Source: Streptomyces corynorhini (lineage in GTDB: Bacteria > Actinomycetota > Actinomycetes > Streptomycetales > Streptomycetaceae). Taken from it: a stretch of 34,938 nucleotides of DNA. Below the pieces are notes generated by a model. The model was not told the DNA's origin. It saw only the letters and a program-made list of their open reading frames with translations, and searched no databases. Positions 1 through 9,067 of the stretch are shown here, one piece after another; the stretch's first letter is position 1, and each line of letters opens with the position of its first letter. Location: assembly GCF_003346515.1 (NCBI RefSeq), contig NZ_QQNA01000206.1, positions 1 through 34,938 on the forward strand. The letters run 5' to 3'. Position numbers and translations under genes: made by a program.

Positions 1-1609
1 CGCCCTCGCCGTCGCCCTCGCCCCCGCCCCCGTCGGACGGCCGACGGCGGGCGAGGGCGATGTCGTCGTCGCTCAGGACGAGGAAGAACAGTTCGGCCGC
101 CGCGCGCCGCACCAGTTCGTGGCCGCTGCGCAGCGGCGTCCGCTCCAGCTCGGCCCACAGGACACGGTGGCCCTCCGCGGCCTGCCCGGTGATCGCCAGG
201 GCGTGGGTCAGCCGCAAGGTCCACAGCAGCCGCTCCTGCGGGGACCCGGCCCCGGCGACCGCGGGGCGCAGGTGCTCCACGGCGGACCGGGGGTCCCGGT
301 ACAGCTCCGCCAGCCCCAGGTCGGCCAGGATCTCCGCCCGGTCGTCGTCGGCCGGGGGCTCCTCCAGAGCGCGCCGCAGCAGCCGGGCGGCGCGCGGATA
401 GCGGCCCGCGGCCAGCATCCGGCGGCCGGAGGCCCGCAGGATCTCCGCGTGCCGGGCGTCGCCCTCCGGCAGAACGGCCAGCAGATGCCCGGCCGCCTCG
501 TTCAGCGCCTCGGGGCGCGCGATCAGCACTCCGGCGGCCAGGCTCTCCGCGCGGTGCCGCTCCGAGGGGCTCAGCCGCGCCCGGACGGCCCGGCGCAGCA
601 CCTCGGGCCCGATCAGCACGCCGTCGGGCCCGGCCGACAGATAGCCCAGCCGCTCCAGCAGGGCCAGGGTGTCGGCGGCCTCGGCCGCCCCCAGGTCCAG
701 CAGCCGGGCGGCCTGCCGGGCCGGGACCGGGGTACGCAGCACCGACAGGGCCCGCACCGCCCGGACCGCCGCCGTGCCGTGCCGGGCGGCGCGGGACAGG
801 ACGGCGGCGGCCACGGCGGGCGGCGCGCACCGCCGTATCGCCTGCGCGGGCGGCAGCCCCGCCGGGGCGCGGGCGGCCGTCCGCAGCGTCTCGACGACCA
901 GGCCGGGCGTCCCGTCCGTCACCGCGAGGCAGGCGTCCACCGCGGCTTCCACGTCGCCGTCCACCCATTGCCCCGCGAGCGCGGCGACTTCGGCACGGCC
1001 CATCGGCGCGGGCGACCACCGCAGCCGCCGGGCGGCGGTCACCACGTCGCCGAGGAGCTGGTCGTCGTCGGAGCACTCCGCCGGGTCGACGGACACGGCC
1101 AGCAGCAGCGGGAGGTGGTGCAGGCGGCGTACCAACTGGCCCAGTAATCGCAGGGACTGGGCGTCGCACCAGTGGGCGTCGTCGACGGCGAGCACCAGGG
1201 GCCGCTCGGCCGCCCGCTCCGCGACCAGCCAGTACAGCCGCTGCAGGGTCTCCCCGGGGGCGCCCTCGCGCACGGCGGCGAACCAGCGCTCGTCGCGCGG
1301 GACGAGCCGGTGCCGCTCCCGGGGCTCACCGGCGGGAGCGGGGAGCACGTCGAGCAACTGCCGTACCAGGAACCAGTCGTAGGCCGCCTCTTCCCGGCCG
1401 CACCGCACCAGTACCGCGTCCAGCGTCTCCCGTCGCCGCGCCGCCGCGACCAGGCCCTCCAGGGCGGTGCTGCGCCCGCTGCCCGGCCCGCCCTCCACGA
1501 CCACCAGCCGCGCTTCCCCGCGCTCCAGCCCGTCCAGCAGCCCGCCGGTCGCACCGGGGCCGACGGAGGCCGGACTCTCCTGCGTACCTTCACCGTGCTC
1601 TTCGGACAT
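1..1609 (-). CDS. LuxR/LAL-type ATP-binding regulator, 3' end outside the window
   Basis: The reading frame starts at ATG 1607-1609 and stays open to the left edge, so about 536 N-terminal residues are visible. A Walker A-like motif GGPGSGRST lies near residue 42; Arg replaces the usual Lys. A Walker B-like stretch LVLAVDDAHWCD follows near residue 140. After that comes an Ala/Leu/Arg-rich helical region of the kind seen in MalT/LAL regulators. The C-terminal HTH that would prove the family lies outside the window. Such proteins are usually pathway activators. It diverges from the NRPS gene across 153 bp, which suggests it controls the cluster. Codon 155 (1145-1147) is TTA, rare in Streptomyces and a sign of bldA-dependent translation. 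The last visible residues are a Gly/Asp/Glu-rich linker. The regulator role is inferred from architecture and position. Confidence 0.75.
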   Translation of the reverse strand, partial: MSEEHGEGTQESPASVGPGATGGLLDGLERGEARLVVVEGGPGSGRSTALEGLVAAARRRETLDAVLVRCGREEAAYDWFLVRQLLDVLPAPAGEPRERHRLVPRDERWFAAVREGAPGETLQRLYWLVAERAAERPLVLAVDDAHWCDAQSLRLLGQLVRRLHHLPLLLAVSVDPAECSDDDQLLGDVVTAARRLRWSPAPMGRAEVAALAGQWVDGDVEAAVDACLAVTDGTPGLVVETLRTAARAPAGLPPAQAIRRCAPPAVAAAVLSRAARHGTAAVRAVRALSVLRTPVPARQAARLLDLGAAEAADTLALLERLGYLSAGPDGVLIGPEVLRRAVRARLSPSERHRAESLAAGVLIARPEALNEAAGHLLAVLPEGDARHAEILRASGRRMLAAGRYPRAARLLRRALEEPPADDDRAEILADLGLAELYRDPRSAVEHLRPAVAGAGSPQERLLWTLRLTHALAITGQAAEGHRVLWAELERTPLRSGHELVRRAAAELFFLVLSDDDIALARRRPSDGGGGEGDGEG

Positions 1610-1666
1610 GACGGCACGCTATACGGTCCGCACGCCCCGCCCCGGCCGGATATGACGGTTAGTTCC

Positions 1667-1678
1667 CGTACCGGTACG
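1667..1678. promoter_or_regulatory. 12-bp perfect palindrome between divergent regulator and NRPS genes
   Basis: CGTACCGGTACG is a perfect palindrome. It sits in the 153-bp gap between the LuxR-like gene (minus) and the NRPS gene (plus). Its position makes it a candidate operator for the pathway regulator. No convincing -35/-10 pair was found beside it. Confidence 0.35.
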
Positions 1679-1762
1679 TGTAGCCGCCGCGGGCCCGGCC
1701 GGGAGATACCTGGAGCCGGTCGGCAGCGGCCGACGTCCGAGGAACACCGGAAGGGGACAGGG

Positions 1763-4700
1763 GTGCGGGAGATCAGCCTCAGCGCCGAGCAACGCAAGCT
1801 GGTGCTGTACCACCGGCTCTATCCGGGAGACACCGCGTTCACCCTGGCGCACGCGGAGCGCATCCGCGGGGAGTTCGACGCGGAGCGGCTGCGCGACGCC
1901 CTCGAACTCATCCTCTCCGAGAGCGTCGGGCTGAACCTGGTCTTCCGGCAGGGGGCCGGGGGCGAGTCCGGCTACCGGCACCCCGGGCGGCCGGTGGTCG
2001 GCATCCTGGACGCGCCCCCGGACCTGACGGCCGAGGAGGAGGCGGCCGCCGTGGCGGCGGAGATCGGGCGCGCGGCGGAGCGGCCGCGCACCCCGGACGA
2101 GTGGCCGCAGTACGAGGTGACGGTCCACCGCGGACGGCACGCCGGTTATCTGGGCGTGGTCTGCTCGCACCTGGTCAGCGACGCGATCACGATGTTCAAC
2201 ATCGCGGAGATGGCCTCGCGGCTCTACCAGGGGCACGGGCTGAGCCCGGAGCATCTGGCCGGGCTGCGCCACCAGCCGGTGAACACGATGAGCCCGCACC
2301 GGACGGCGGCCGCGGTGAGCGCGTACCGGCAGCTGCTGAGCGGGGTGTCCCGGCTCTCCCACGAGGAACTGGCCCAGAAACGCCGGGCCGATGGCGGGCT
2401 GCCGGGAGTGGTCCGGCAGGTCCCGCTGCCGCCCGACCTCGACACGGCGCTCCGCACCAGCGAGCTGACCCTGCGGTCGGGGGCGTACACCGTGTTCCTC
2501 GCGGCGCACGCCGTCGCCGTGTCGGCGCTGACCGGCCGGCCGGACGTGGTGGTGGGGGTGCCGCTGGCGACCCGGCGCAACTGGCAGCAGATGTTCGCCC
2601 TCGGGTACTTCATCAACACCCATCCGCTGGCGCTGAACCTGGCGGACATCGACACCTTCGCGGACCTGTGCGAGGTCATCGCGGTGCGGGTCCGCACCAT
2701 GCTCCGGCACAAGCTGCTCGATCTCACGGAGCACGCCCCGCAGGTGTTCGAGGGCCGCCGGACGCCGGCCCTCCAGATGGACAACGCGATCACCCACTAC
2801 CGCAAGGCGTATCCGCTGGATCTGCCGGGCTGCGCCACCGACACGCTGTTCGTGCCGCGGAGCCTGGTGCGCTATCCGCTGGCGGTCAATGTCCGCGAGA
2901 GCGACCAGGGCTTCGGCCTCGGCGTCGAGTACGCCGAGCGGCTGGCCCCGGCGGACCCGGCGGCGATGCTGATCAACGTGGTGCGCACGGCGGTGGCCGA
3001 TCCGCTGGTGCCGCTGTCCCGGATACCGGTGCTCGGCCCGGAGGCCGACCGCGCGCTGGACGCCCTGGTCAACGACGTCCGGCCGCGGCGCGATACCGGC
3101 ACCGTCGACGCGCGGTTCCGCGCCGCCGCCCGCGCGCATCCCGGGCGGACGGCGGTCACCGACGCGACGGGGGAGTGGACCTACGCGGAACTGGACGACG
3201 CGGTCTCCCGGGTCGCGGACGCGCTCGACGAGGGCGGCCACGGACCGCGGGTGGCCGTGGCGCTGCCGCGCGGCAGGGAGCTGATCGCCGTCCTCCTGGG
3301 GGTGCTGCGCTCCGGACGTACGTACGTACCGCTCGACCCCGACGCACCCGCCGGGCGACTGCGGCACATTCTGGGCCAGCTCCGGACCTGCACCGTGGTC
3401 GCCCACCGGGAACTGCCCGGCTCCGAGGGCCGACCACGCCTGTCGGCGGCCGAGTTGCTGGCGGGCGGGCCCGGCAGGCCGGACCGGGGGCGGCCCGGCC
3501 GGGGCCCGTCCCCCGACGACGTGGCCTACATCATCTTCACCTCCGGGTCGACCGGCACGCCCAAGGGCGTGGAGGTGACCCATCGCAACGTGACACGGCT
3601 GTTCGCCGCCTCCTCGGAGCACTACGACTTCGACGAGAACGACGTCTGGTGTCTGTTCCACTCGTACGCCTTCGACTTCGCGGTCTGGGAGATGCTGGGG
3701 GCCCTGCTGCACGGCGGCCTCCTCGTCGTGCCGGACGAGGACACCATCCGCTCCCCCCTCGGCTTCGCCCGGATGCTCGCGGACCGGGGCGTCACGGTCC
3801 TCAACCAGACCCCGTCGGCCTTCCGCAGGCTCACCGAGGTCCTCGACGCCGCCACGGCGGCCCGGCTCCTGGTGCGCTGGGTGGTCTTCGGCGGCGAGGC
3901 GCTGCGCCCCGGCACCGTGGGTCCCTGGACCGCGCTGATGGGCGGCCGGGCCCGGTTGGCGAACATGTACGGCATCACCGAGACCACGGTGCACACCACG
4001 TTCCACGAGATCGACCCGGCCACCGTGGACGGCGAGGACAGCGGCGTGATCGGCAAGCCGCTGGCGGACCTGCGGATCTCCGTCGTCGACCGCGACCTGA
4101 ACCGCTGCCCGGCCGGTGTGCCCGGCGAGATCCTGGTGGCGGGCGACGGCGTGGCGCGCGGCTATCTCGGCCGCCCCGAGCTGACCGCCGAGCGCTTCGT
4201 GACCGGCACGCGGTACGGGGACCGGGTCTACCGGACGGGAGACCGCGGCTATGTCAGGGCGGACGGCAACCTGGTCTACCTGGACCGGATCGACCGCCAG
4301 GTGCAGCTGCGCGGCTACCGGGTGGAGCTGGGCGAGGTCGAGACGGCGCTGCGCGGCGTACCGGGTGTGAAGGACACGCACGTCGCGGTGTACACGCCGG
4401 ACGGCAGCGAGCCGCTGCTGGCCGCCTGGCTCGTCGCGGACGAGGAACCGCCGGACGAGACCGTGCTGCGGGGGCTGCTGCTGGACCGGCTGCCGGTGTA
4501 CATGCTTCCCGCCCTGTACGTCCCGGTCGCGGAGTTGCCGCTGACCGTCAACGGCAAGGTCGACGGGGCCGCGCTGCCCGCCCCGGCGGCCCCCCGGGAG
4601 GCCCCGGCCCCTGGCGCCGACGGCGGGGTGGCCGAGGTCGTCGCGAGGATCTGGGCGGAGGTCATCGGACGCGACACGGTCGGCCAGGACCTCAGCTTCT

Positions 4701-4990
4701 TCGAGGCGGGCGGCACCTCGATGCACGTGGTCCAGGTGCACCGCAGGCTCACCCGGGAACTGCCGGACGCCCGGCTCGACATGGTCGAGCTGTTCGAGTA
4801 CCCGACGCCCCGGCTGCTCGCCGCCCGCCTGAACCGGGCGGACCCGGCGACCGCCCTCACCGCGACCCGCCCCGGCGGACGGCCAGCGGCCCGCAGGGCC
4901 CCTGCGGACGGCGGACGCAGACGGGCGGCACGGGCGGCGGCCCGCGGCACAGCACCCGGCGCGGCGAAGGAGGAGACGACCGATGAGTGA
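1763..4990 (+). CDS. NRPS module C-A-T, predicted to activate threonine
   Basis: 1,075 residues from GTG 1763, which has GAAGGGG just upstream. The order is condensation (about 1-440), adenylation (about 450-935) and thiolation (about 945-1025, phosphopantetheine Ser986 in GGTSM), then an Arg/Ala-rich tail of about 50 residues. The C-domain motif is SHLVSDA (135-141): the second His and the Asp of HHxxxDG remain, but the first His and the Gly are changed. Adenylation cores are present: A3 FTSGSTGTPKG, A5 NMYGITETT, A7 YRTGDRG, A8 RGYRVELGE, A10 NGKVDG. Aligned by eye to GrsA, the ten specificity residues read DFWNVGMVHK, the L-threonine type. The gene overlaps the downstream PKS by 8 bp, so the two are co-translated. 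An N-terminal C domain implies an upstream acyl or aminoacyl donor, which is not in the window. No MbtH-like gene is visible. Confidence 0.95.
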   Translation: MREISLSAEQRKLVLYHRLYPGDTAFTLAHAERIRGEFDAERLRDALELILSESVGLNLVFRQGAGGESGYRHPGRPVVGILDAPPDLTAEEEAAAVAAEIGRAAERPRTPDEWPQYEVTVHRGRHAGYLGVVCSHLVSDAITMFNIAEMASRLYQGHGLSPEHLAGLRHQPVNTMSPHRTAAAVSAYRQLLSGVSRLSHEELAQKRRADGGLPGVVRQVPLPPDLDTALRTSELTLRSGAYTVFLAAHAVAVSALTGRPDVVVGVPLATRRNWQQMFALGYFINTHPLALNLADIDTFADLCEVIAVRVRTMLRHKLLDLTEHAPQVFEGRRTPALQMDNAITHYRKAYPLDLPGCATDTLFVPRSLVRYPLAVNVRESDQGFGLGVEYAERLAPADPAAMLINVVRTAVADPLVPLSRIPVLGPEADRALDALVNDVRPRRDTGTVDARFRAAARAHPGRTAVTDATGEWTYAELDDAVSRVADALDEGGHGPRVAVALPRGRELIAVLLGVLRSGRTYVPLDPDAPAGRLRHILGQLRTCTVVAHRELPGSEGRPRLSAAELLAGGPGRPDRGRPGRGPSPDDVAYIIFTSGSTGTPKGVEVTHRNVTRLFAASSEHYDFDENDVWCLFHSYAFDFAVWEMLGALLHGGLLVVPDEDTIRSPLGFARMLADRGVTVLNQTPSAFRRLTEVLDAATAARLLVRWVVFGGEALRPGTVGPWTALMGGRARLANMYGITETTVHTTFHEIDPATVDGEDSGVIGKPLADLRISVVDRDLNRCPAGVPGEILVAGDGVARGYLGRPELTAERFVTGTRYGDRVYRTGDRGYVRADGNLVYLDRIDRQVQLRGYRVELGEVETALRGVPGVKDTHVAVYTPDGSEPLLAAWLVADEEPPDETVLRGLLLDRLPVYMLPALYVPVAELPLTVNGKVDGAALPAPAAPREAPAPGADGGVAEVVARIWAEVIGRDTVGQDLSFFEAGGTSMHVVQVHRRLTRELPDARLDMVELFEYPTPRLLAARLNRADPATALTATRPGGRPAARRAPADGGRRRAARAAARGTAPGAAKEETTDE

Positions 4991-7847
4991 GGAAACCAGC
5001 GGCCAGGAGGCGGTGGCCGTGGTCGGCATGGCCGGACGGTTCCCCGGGGCCGGGTCGGTGCCCGAGCTGTGGCAGAACCTGCTGGACGGCAAGAGCGCCG
5101 TACGGCGGTTCACGGCCGAGGAGCTTCGCGACGCGGGGGTCCCGGACGACCTGGCGGCGCATCCGTCCTACGTCCCGATGGCGGCGGCCCTCGACGGCAT
5201 CGAGCTGTTCGACGCCGAGTTCTTCGGCATCCCTTCCCGGGAAGCCCAGTTGACGGACCCGCAGCAGCGGCTGTTCCTGGAGACCTGCTGGGCGGCCCTG
5301 GAGGACGCGGGGCATCCGCCGGACCGGTTCGACGGCCGGATCGGCGTATTCGGCTCCAGCAGCATCAGCACGTATCTGCTCGGCCTGGTCGCGGCGGGCG
5401 AGGAACTGCCGCCGGACGGCATCAGCTACCCGCTGCTGCTCGGGAACGACAAGGACTTCCTCTGTACCAGGGCCGCCCACCGGCTGGGGCTCACCGGCCC
5501 GGCCGTCACGGTCCAGACGGCCTGCTCCTCCTCGCTCGTCGCCGTGCATCTCGCCGTGCAGTCCCTGCTCGCGGGCGAGTGCGACATGGCGCTGGCCGGC
5601 GGGGTGAGCGTCAGCGTGCCGCAGCACACCGGCTATCTGTACCGCGAGGGCGGCATCCTGTCGCCGGACGGCCGGTGCCGGGTCTTCGACGCGGCCGCCA
5701 ACGGCACGGTACGCGGCAGCGGCTGCGGTGTGGTCGTGCTGCGCCGCGCGGACGACGCGGTCGCGGACAGGGACCGGGTGAACGCGGTGATCCGCGGCAG
5801 TGCCGTGAACAACGACGGCGCGGACAAGGTGGGGTTCACCGCGCCCAGCGCCGCGGGCCAGGTCGAGGTGGTCCGCGAGGCCGTCGCGGTGTCCGGCCTG
5901 CCGGCCGGTGCCCTCGGCTACGTCGAGGCCCACGGGACGGGCACGGCACTGGGCGATCCGATCGAGATACGCGCCCTGGCCACCGCGCACGCCGCCGACG
6001 GGGACCCGCCGAAGGCGTGCCACCTGGGAAGCGTGAAAGCCAACCTCGGGCACCTGGACGCGGCGGCCGGTGTCACCGGCCTGATCAAGGCGGTCCTCGT
6101 GCTGCGGGAGCAGATCGTCCCCGGCCAGCCCGGCTTCACCGCGCCTGGCCCCGGCATCGAGCCCCACCTGGACCGCTACCGCGTCTCGGCGGAGCCGGTA
6201 CGGCCGCTCTCCCCGATCCGGGCGGCGGCCGTCAGCTCCTTCGGGCTGGGCGGCACGAACGCCCATGTCGTCCTGGCCGCTCCCGCGCCCGCCGGGGAAC
6301 GCCCCGTACCGGCGGGCACCCGGCTTGCGGTGCTGTCCGCCCGGGACGCGGAGGCGCTGGCGATGCTCGCGGCGGAGCTGCGCGACCGGCTCGCGGACCG
6401 GCCGGACGTCCGCCTGGACGACATCGCCTTCACGCTGTCCGAAGGGCGTACCGGCTTCGCTGCCCGTACCGCGCTGCGGGCCGGTTCCGTGCCCGAACTC
6501 GTGGGCCTGCTGGGGACGGTGGCGGCCGGCGGCGATGTGCCGGACGACCCGGCCGCGGCCGCCTGGCTGGCCGGGGGCGAGCTGGCGCCCGGGGCGACCG
6601 GCGACCTCGGCCACGCCCGGCGGGTGGCGCTCCCGGGCCACCCGATGCGCCGCGGGCGGCACTGGATCGACGTACGGCCCGCGTCGGGGGCGGCCCCCGC
6701 GACGCAAGGGCCCCGGGCCGAGCCCCGGCTGGCGGAGCGGGTCCGGGAGGTGCTGACCCGGATGCTGGACGCCCCGGGACTGGGGCCGGACGACGACTTC
6801 TACGACCTGGGCCTCGACTCGATGCGCGCCGTGGAGACCGTCACCCTGCTGCGGGACACCACAGGACTGCCGCTGAGCTTCGAGGAGTTCGACGGTCTGC
6901 GTACGCTGACGGCGGTGGTCGGGCACCTGACCGCGCTGGCCGGTTCCGCCGACGGCGGTACGGCCCTGCCGGATCCGGCAGGGCCGCGGGCGACGACGGG
7001 GACGGGACCGGGGACGGCGGCCCACCGGCATCTGCTCTCCCGGATCCGGGAGGGGTCGGCACCGGGCCATGTGTTCATGGTGCCTCCGGCGGGCGGCACC
7101 ATCGCCGCCTACATCGACCTCAGCCGCCATATGAGCGACGAGCGGACGCTGTGGGCGCTGACGCACCCCGCGGGGAAGCCCGGGGAGCACCGGTCGGTCC
7201 GGGAGCTGGCCCTGCTGTACACGGAGCTGGTCCGCGAGGTGCAGCCGAGCGGCCCGTACCTCCTGTCGGGGTACTCCTTCGGCGGCAGCGTCGCCCTTGA
7301 GATGGCGGCGGTCCTGGAGCGGGCGGGGGAGCGGGTGGAGCGGGTCGTCATGCTGGACTCGCATCCGCCGGAGGCGTACGTCGGCGGCTCGGCGGACCGC
7401 CTCGCCTTCCTCGCGGCCTTCCCCACGCTGATCGGCCAGATACTCCCCGGGACGGCGCCCGGGGCCGCCGATCGCGACGCCCCCGCGCCGCGCTCCGTCG
7501 AGGAGGCCGTCGAACGGATCGGGGACCCCGACTGGTCGGCAGCGGTCAAGGCCGAACTGGCGGGGTTCTTCCACACCTGGCAGGACAACCACGAAGCGCT
7601 CAAGCGCTGGTTTCCCGACCGGCGGCCGGGCGCGGACATCGTGGTCCTGGCCGCCGAGCGGGAGGAGAACCGCGACATCATGCGCGCCCTCGACATCCGC
7701 GTCGCGGACCGCGCGCTCTGGGCCCGGCACAGCGCGGGCCGGGTGGAGGTGCGCCACGTGCCCGGCGACCACTACTCGATGATCCGCGCCCCGGAGAACA
7801 TCCCGCACCTCGGCGCGGCCTTCGACCGCGCTCTCCGGGGCGTCTGA
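4983..7847 (+). CDS. AT-less polyketide synthase, KS-ACP-TE
   Basis: 954 residues. The ketosynthase (about 8-430) has Cys181 in TACSS, His317 in EAHGTG and His357 in NLGHLD, so it should decarboxylate and condense. Instead of an acyltransferase there is a short linker (about 435-560) ending in a GHPMRRGRHW motif, like the post-KS linker of other PKS modules. ACP: Ser613 in GLDSM. Type I thioesterase (about 680-954): Ser765 in GYSFGG, Asp792 in MLDSHPP and His930 in GDHYS form a likely triad. Malonyl loading would need a trans-acting AT, either elsewhere in the genome or FabD. There are no KR, DH or ER domains, so a beta-keto product on the Thr-derived chain is expected, released by TE. The KS starts almost at residue 1, so there is no N-terminal docking coil. 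Confidence 0.95.
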   Translation: MSEETSGQEAVAVVGMAGRFPGAGSVPELWQNLLDGKSAVRRFTAEELRDAGVPDDLAAHPSYVPMAAALDGIELFDAEFFGIPSREAQLTDPQQRLFLETCWAALEDAGHPPDRFDGRIGVFGSSSISTYLLGLVAAGEELPPDGISYPLLLGNDKDFLCTRAAHRLGLTGPAVTVQTACSSSLVAVHLAVQSLLAGECDMALAGGVSVSVPQHTGYLYREGGILSPDGRCRVFDAAANGTVRGSGCGVVVLRRADDAVADRDRVNAVIRGSAVNNDGADKVGFTAPSAAGQVEVVREAVAVSGLPAGALGYVEAHGTGTALGDPIEIRALATAHAADGDPPKACHLGSVKANLGHLDAAAGVTGLIKAVLVLREQIVPGQPGFTAPGPGIEPHLDRYRVSAEPVRPLSPIRAAAVSSFGLGGTNAHVVLAAPAPAGERPVPAGTRLAVLSARDAEALAMLAAELRDRLADRPDVRLDDIAFTLSEGRTGFAARTALRAGSVPELVGLLGTVAAGGDVPDDPAAAAWLAGGELAPGATGDLGHARRVALPGHPMRRGRHWIDVRPASGAAPATQGPRAEPRLAERVREVLTRMLDAPGLGPDDDFYDLGLDSMRAVETVTLLRDTTGLPLSFEEFDGLRTLTAVVGHLTALAGSADGGTALPDPAGPRATTGTGPGTAAHRHLLSRIREGSAPGHVFMVPPAGGTIAAYIDLSRHMSDERTLWALTHPAGKPGEHRSVRELALLYTELVREVQPSGPYLLSGYSFGGSVALEMAAVLERAGERVERVVMLDSHPPEAYVGGSADRLAFLAAFPTLIGQILPGTAPGAADRDAPAPRSVEEAVERIGDPDWSAAVKAELAGFFHTWQDNHEALKRWFPDRRPGADIVVLAAEREENRDIMRALDIRVADRALWARHSAGRVEVRHVPGDHYSMIRAPENIPHLGAAFDRALRGV

Positions 7848-7949
7848 CCGCCCCCGGCACCACCGGGAGGGTGTCCGGCCGTCCCCGGCGCCCTCCCGGC
7901 CACCTCTCGCCCCGCCTCCCGGCCGGGGCCGACCCGAAGGGAATCACCG

Positions 7950-8897
7950 TTGTCAGCCCGTATCGCCACCGGCCAGGCGCTCAAGCGTTCGCTGACCGAG
8001 CAGGCCGCCCGTATCGCCGAGGACTCCGGCATCACCCCGACCGTGGCGCTGCTGCGCGTCGTCCACGACGACCCGATGCTTCCGGTCAACTTCCGTCTGC
8101 ACCGGAAACTCTTCGGCGAGGCGGGGTTCCAGGTGCGCCCGTACGAACTCGCCGCCGATACCGACTGGGAGACGCTGCGGTCGCTGATAGAGCGGCTGAA
8201 CGCGGATGACGACGTGGACGTGATCCTCGTCCTCATCCCGTTGCCCGCGCAGCTGGACATCCGGTCGGTCCTGGCCACCATCGCCCCGGCCAAGGAGGCC
8301 GAGGGACTGCACCTGGACCACGTGATGCGGCTCAACCCGCTGAGCGCCCTGCCCGCCACCCGGATTCCCGTGGTCCCGACCGCGGTGGTGCATCTGCTCG
8401 ACGAGATCGGCTACGACCCGGACGGCCACGAGGTCGTCGTGCTGACCGACCCGGAGCTGACCGAGACCAATCCGGTGGCGAAGATGGTGGCGCGCATCGC
8501 CGCTTTCGCCGCGCTTCCGCCGAACGCCTCGGGCTGTGTCGTCCCGGTGACCCACCCGAGGGCCCGGGAGCTGGCCCGCTCGGCGGACCTCCTGGTGGTC
8601 TCGCTCCAGCGGCCCGCCGCGGTGACGGCCGAGTGGATCAAACCCGGAGCCGTGGTGATCGACTTCAACCCGGTCTTCGTGGGCTTCCGGCCGAGCCGGA
8701 GGCATCCGGGCCGTCAGGTGCCCCATCTGGTCGGTGGGGTGGAGGTGGAGTCCGTCAGCGAGGTCGCGGGCGTCGTCGTCCCCGCTCCGGGCGGCGTGGG
8801 GCCGGTCATGCTCGGCGCTCTGGCCCAGCAGATCGTCACGGCGGCCGTCACCCGCAGGGCCGGTACGGCTCGGGCGACCGCCCCGCCACGGAATTGA
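7950..8897 (+). CDS. FolD-like protein lacking the canonical catalytic residues
   Basis: 315 residues from TTG 7950, supported by GAAGGGA 8 bases upstream. The fold signature of methylenetetrahydrofolate dehydrogenase/cyclohydrolase is clear: DDP (40-42), IPLP (96-99), WIKPGAVVIDF and PGGVGP near the C-terminus. Aligned by eye to E. coli FolD, Tyr50 becomes Asn47, Lys54 becomes His51, Gln98 becomes Ile96 and Asp121 becomes Glu118. The NADP-loop motif GxSxxVGxP becomes a TDPELTETNP stretch. The cyclohydrolase Lys/Tyr pair is therefore gone, and dinucleotide binding is doubtful. It lies 102 bp after the PKS in the same direction, so it is probably a pathway enzyme and not the housekeeping FolD. 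It could be a folate-binding or one-carbon-transfer protein, or a repurposed fold. The family is certain; the activity is not. Confidence 0.85.
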   Translation: MSARIATGQALKRSLTEQAARIAEDSGITPTVALLRVVHDDPMLPVNFRLHRKLFGEAGFQVRPYELAADTDWETLRSLIERLNADDDVDVILVLIPLPAQLDIRSVLATIAPAKEAEGLHLDHVMRLNPLSALPATRIPVVPTAVVHLLDEIGYDPDGHEVVVLTDPELTETNPVAKMVARIAAFAALPPNASGCVVPVTHPRARELARSADLLVVSLQRPAAVTAEWIKPGAVVIDFNPVFVGFRPSRRHPGRQVPHLVGGVEVESVSEVAGVVVPAPGGVGPVMLGALAQQIVTAAVTRRAGTARATAPPRN

Positions 8898-8905
8898 GCA
8901 GACCG

Positions 8906-8963
8906 GAGCAGGGCAATCGCGCCCGGCGGAGTGCGACGAGAAAGGCAAGATATCGCCCTGCTC
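8906..8963 (+). terminator. Inverted repeat downstream of the FolD-like gene
   Basis: Perfect 9-bp arms GAGCAGGGC (8906-8914) and GCCCTGCTC (8955-8963) flank a 40-nt spacer. The repeat begins 9 bp after the FolD-like stop codon. It could be a weak terminator or attenuator between that gene and the HDO gene. The long loop makes this uncertain. Confidence 0.3.
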
Positions 8964-9067
8964 GGTGTGCCTGATGGGGCGTACTATCCCTCTCGGTATT
9001 GATGCGGATCGCGTTTCTCCGATGTGAGCCATATGTCTGTCCATGCTGAGCACCATGCCCGAGCGGC

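Noticed and set aside
12..60. Strong hairpin at the left edge (arms 12-23 and 49-60, inner CCGTCGG/CCGACGG)
   Set aside because: It lies inside the coding frame of the regulator, where it encodes a Gly/Asp/Glu linker. It is probably a composition effect and not a terminator or contig-end palindrome.
1619..5113. Very long minus-strand open frame opposite the NRPS
   Set aside because: Its composition (Arg/His/Gln/Val-rich, no recognisable domain) is typical of antisense frames in high-GC DNA. The plus strand has complete NRPS motifs.
4857..7808. Long minus-strand open frame opposite the PKS
   Set aside because: Low-complexity Arg/Gly/His composition, no start signal, and it is fully antisense to KS-ACP-TE with intact catalytic motifs.
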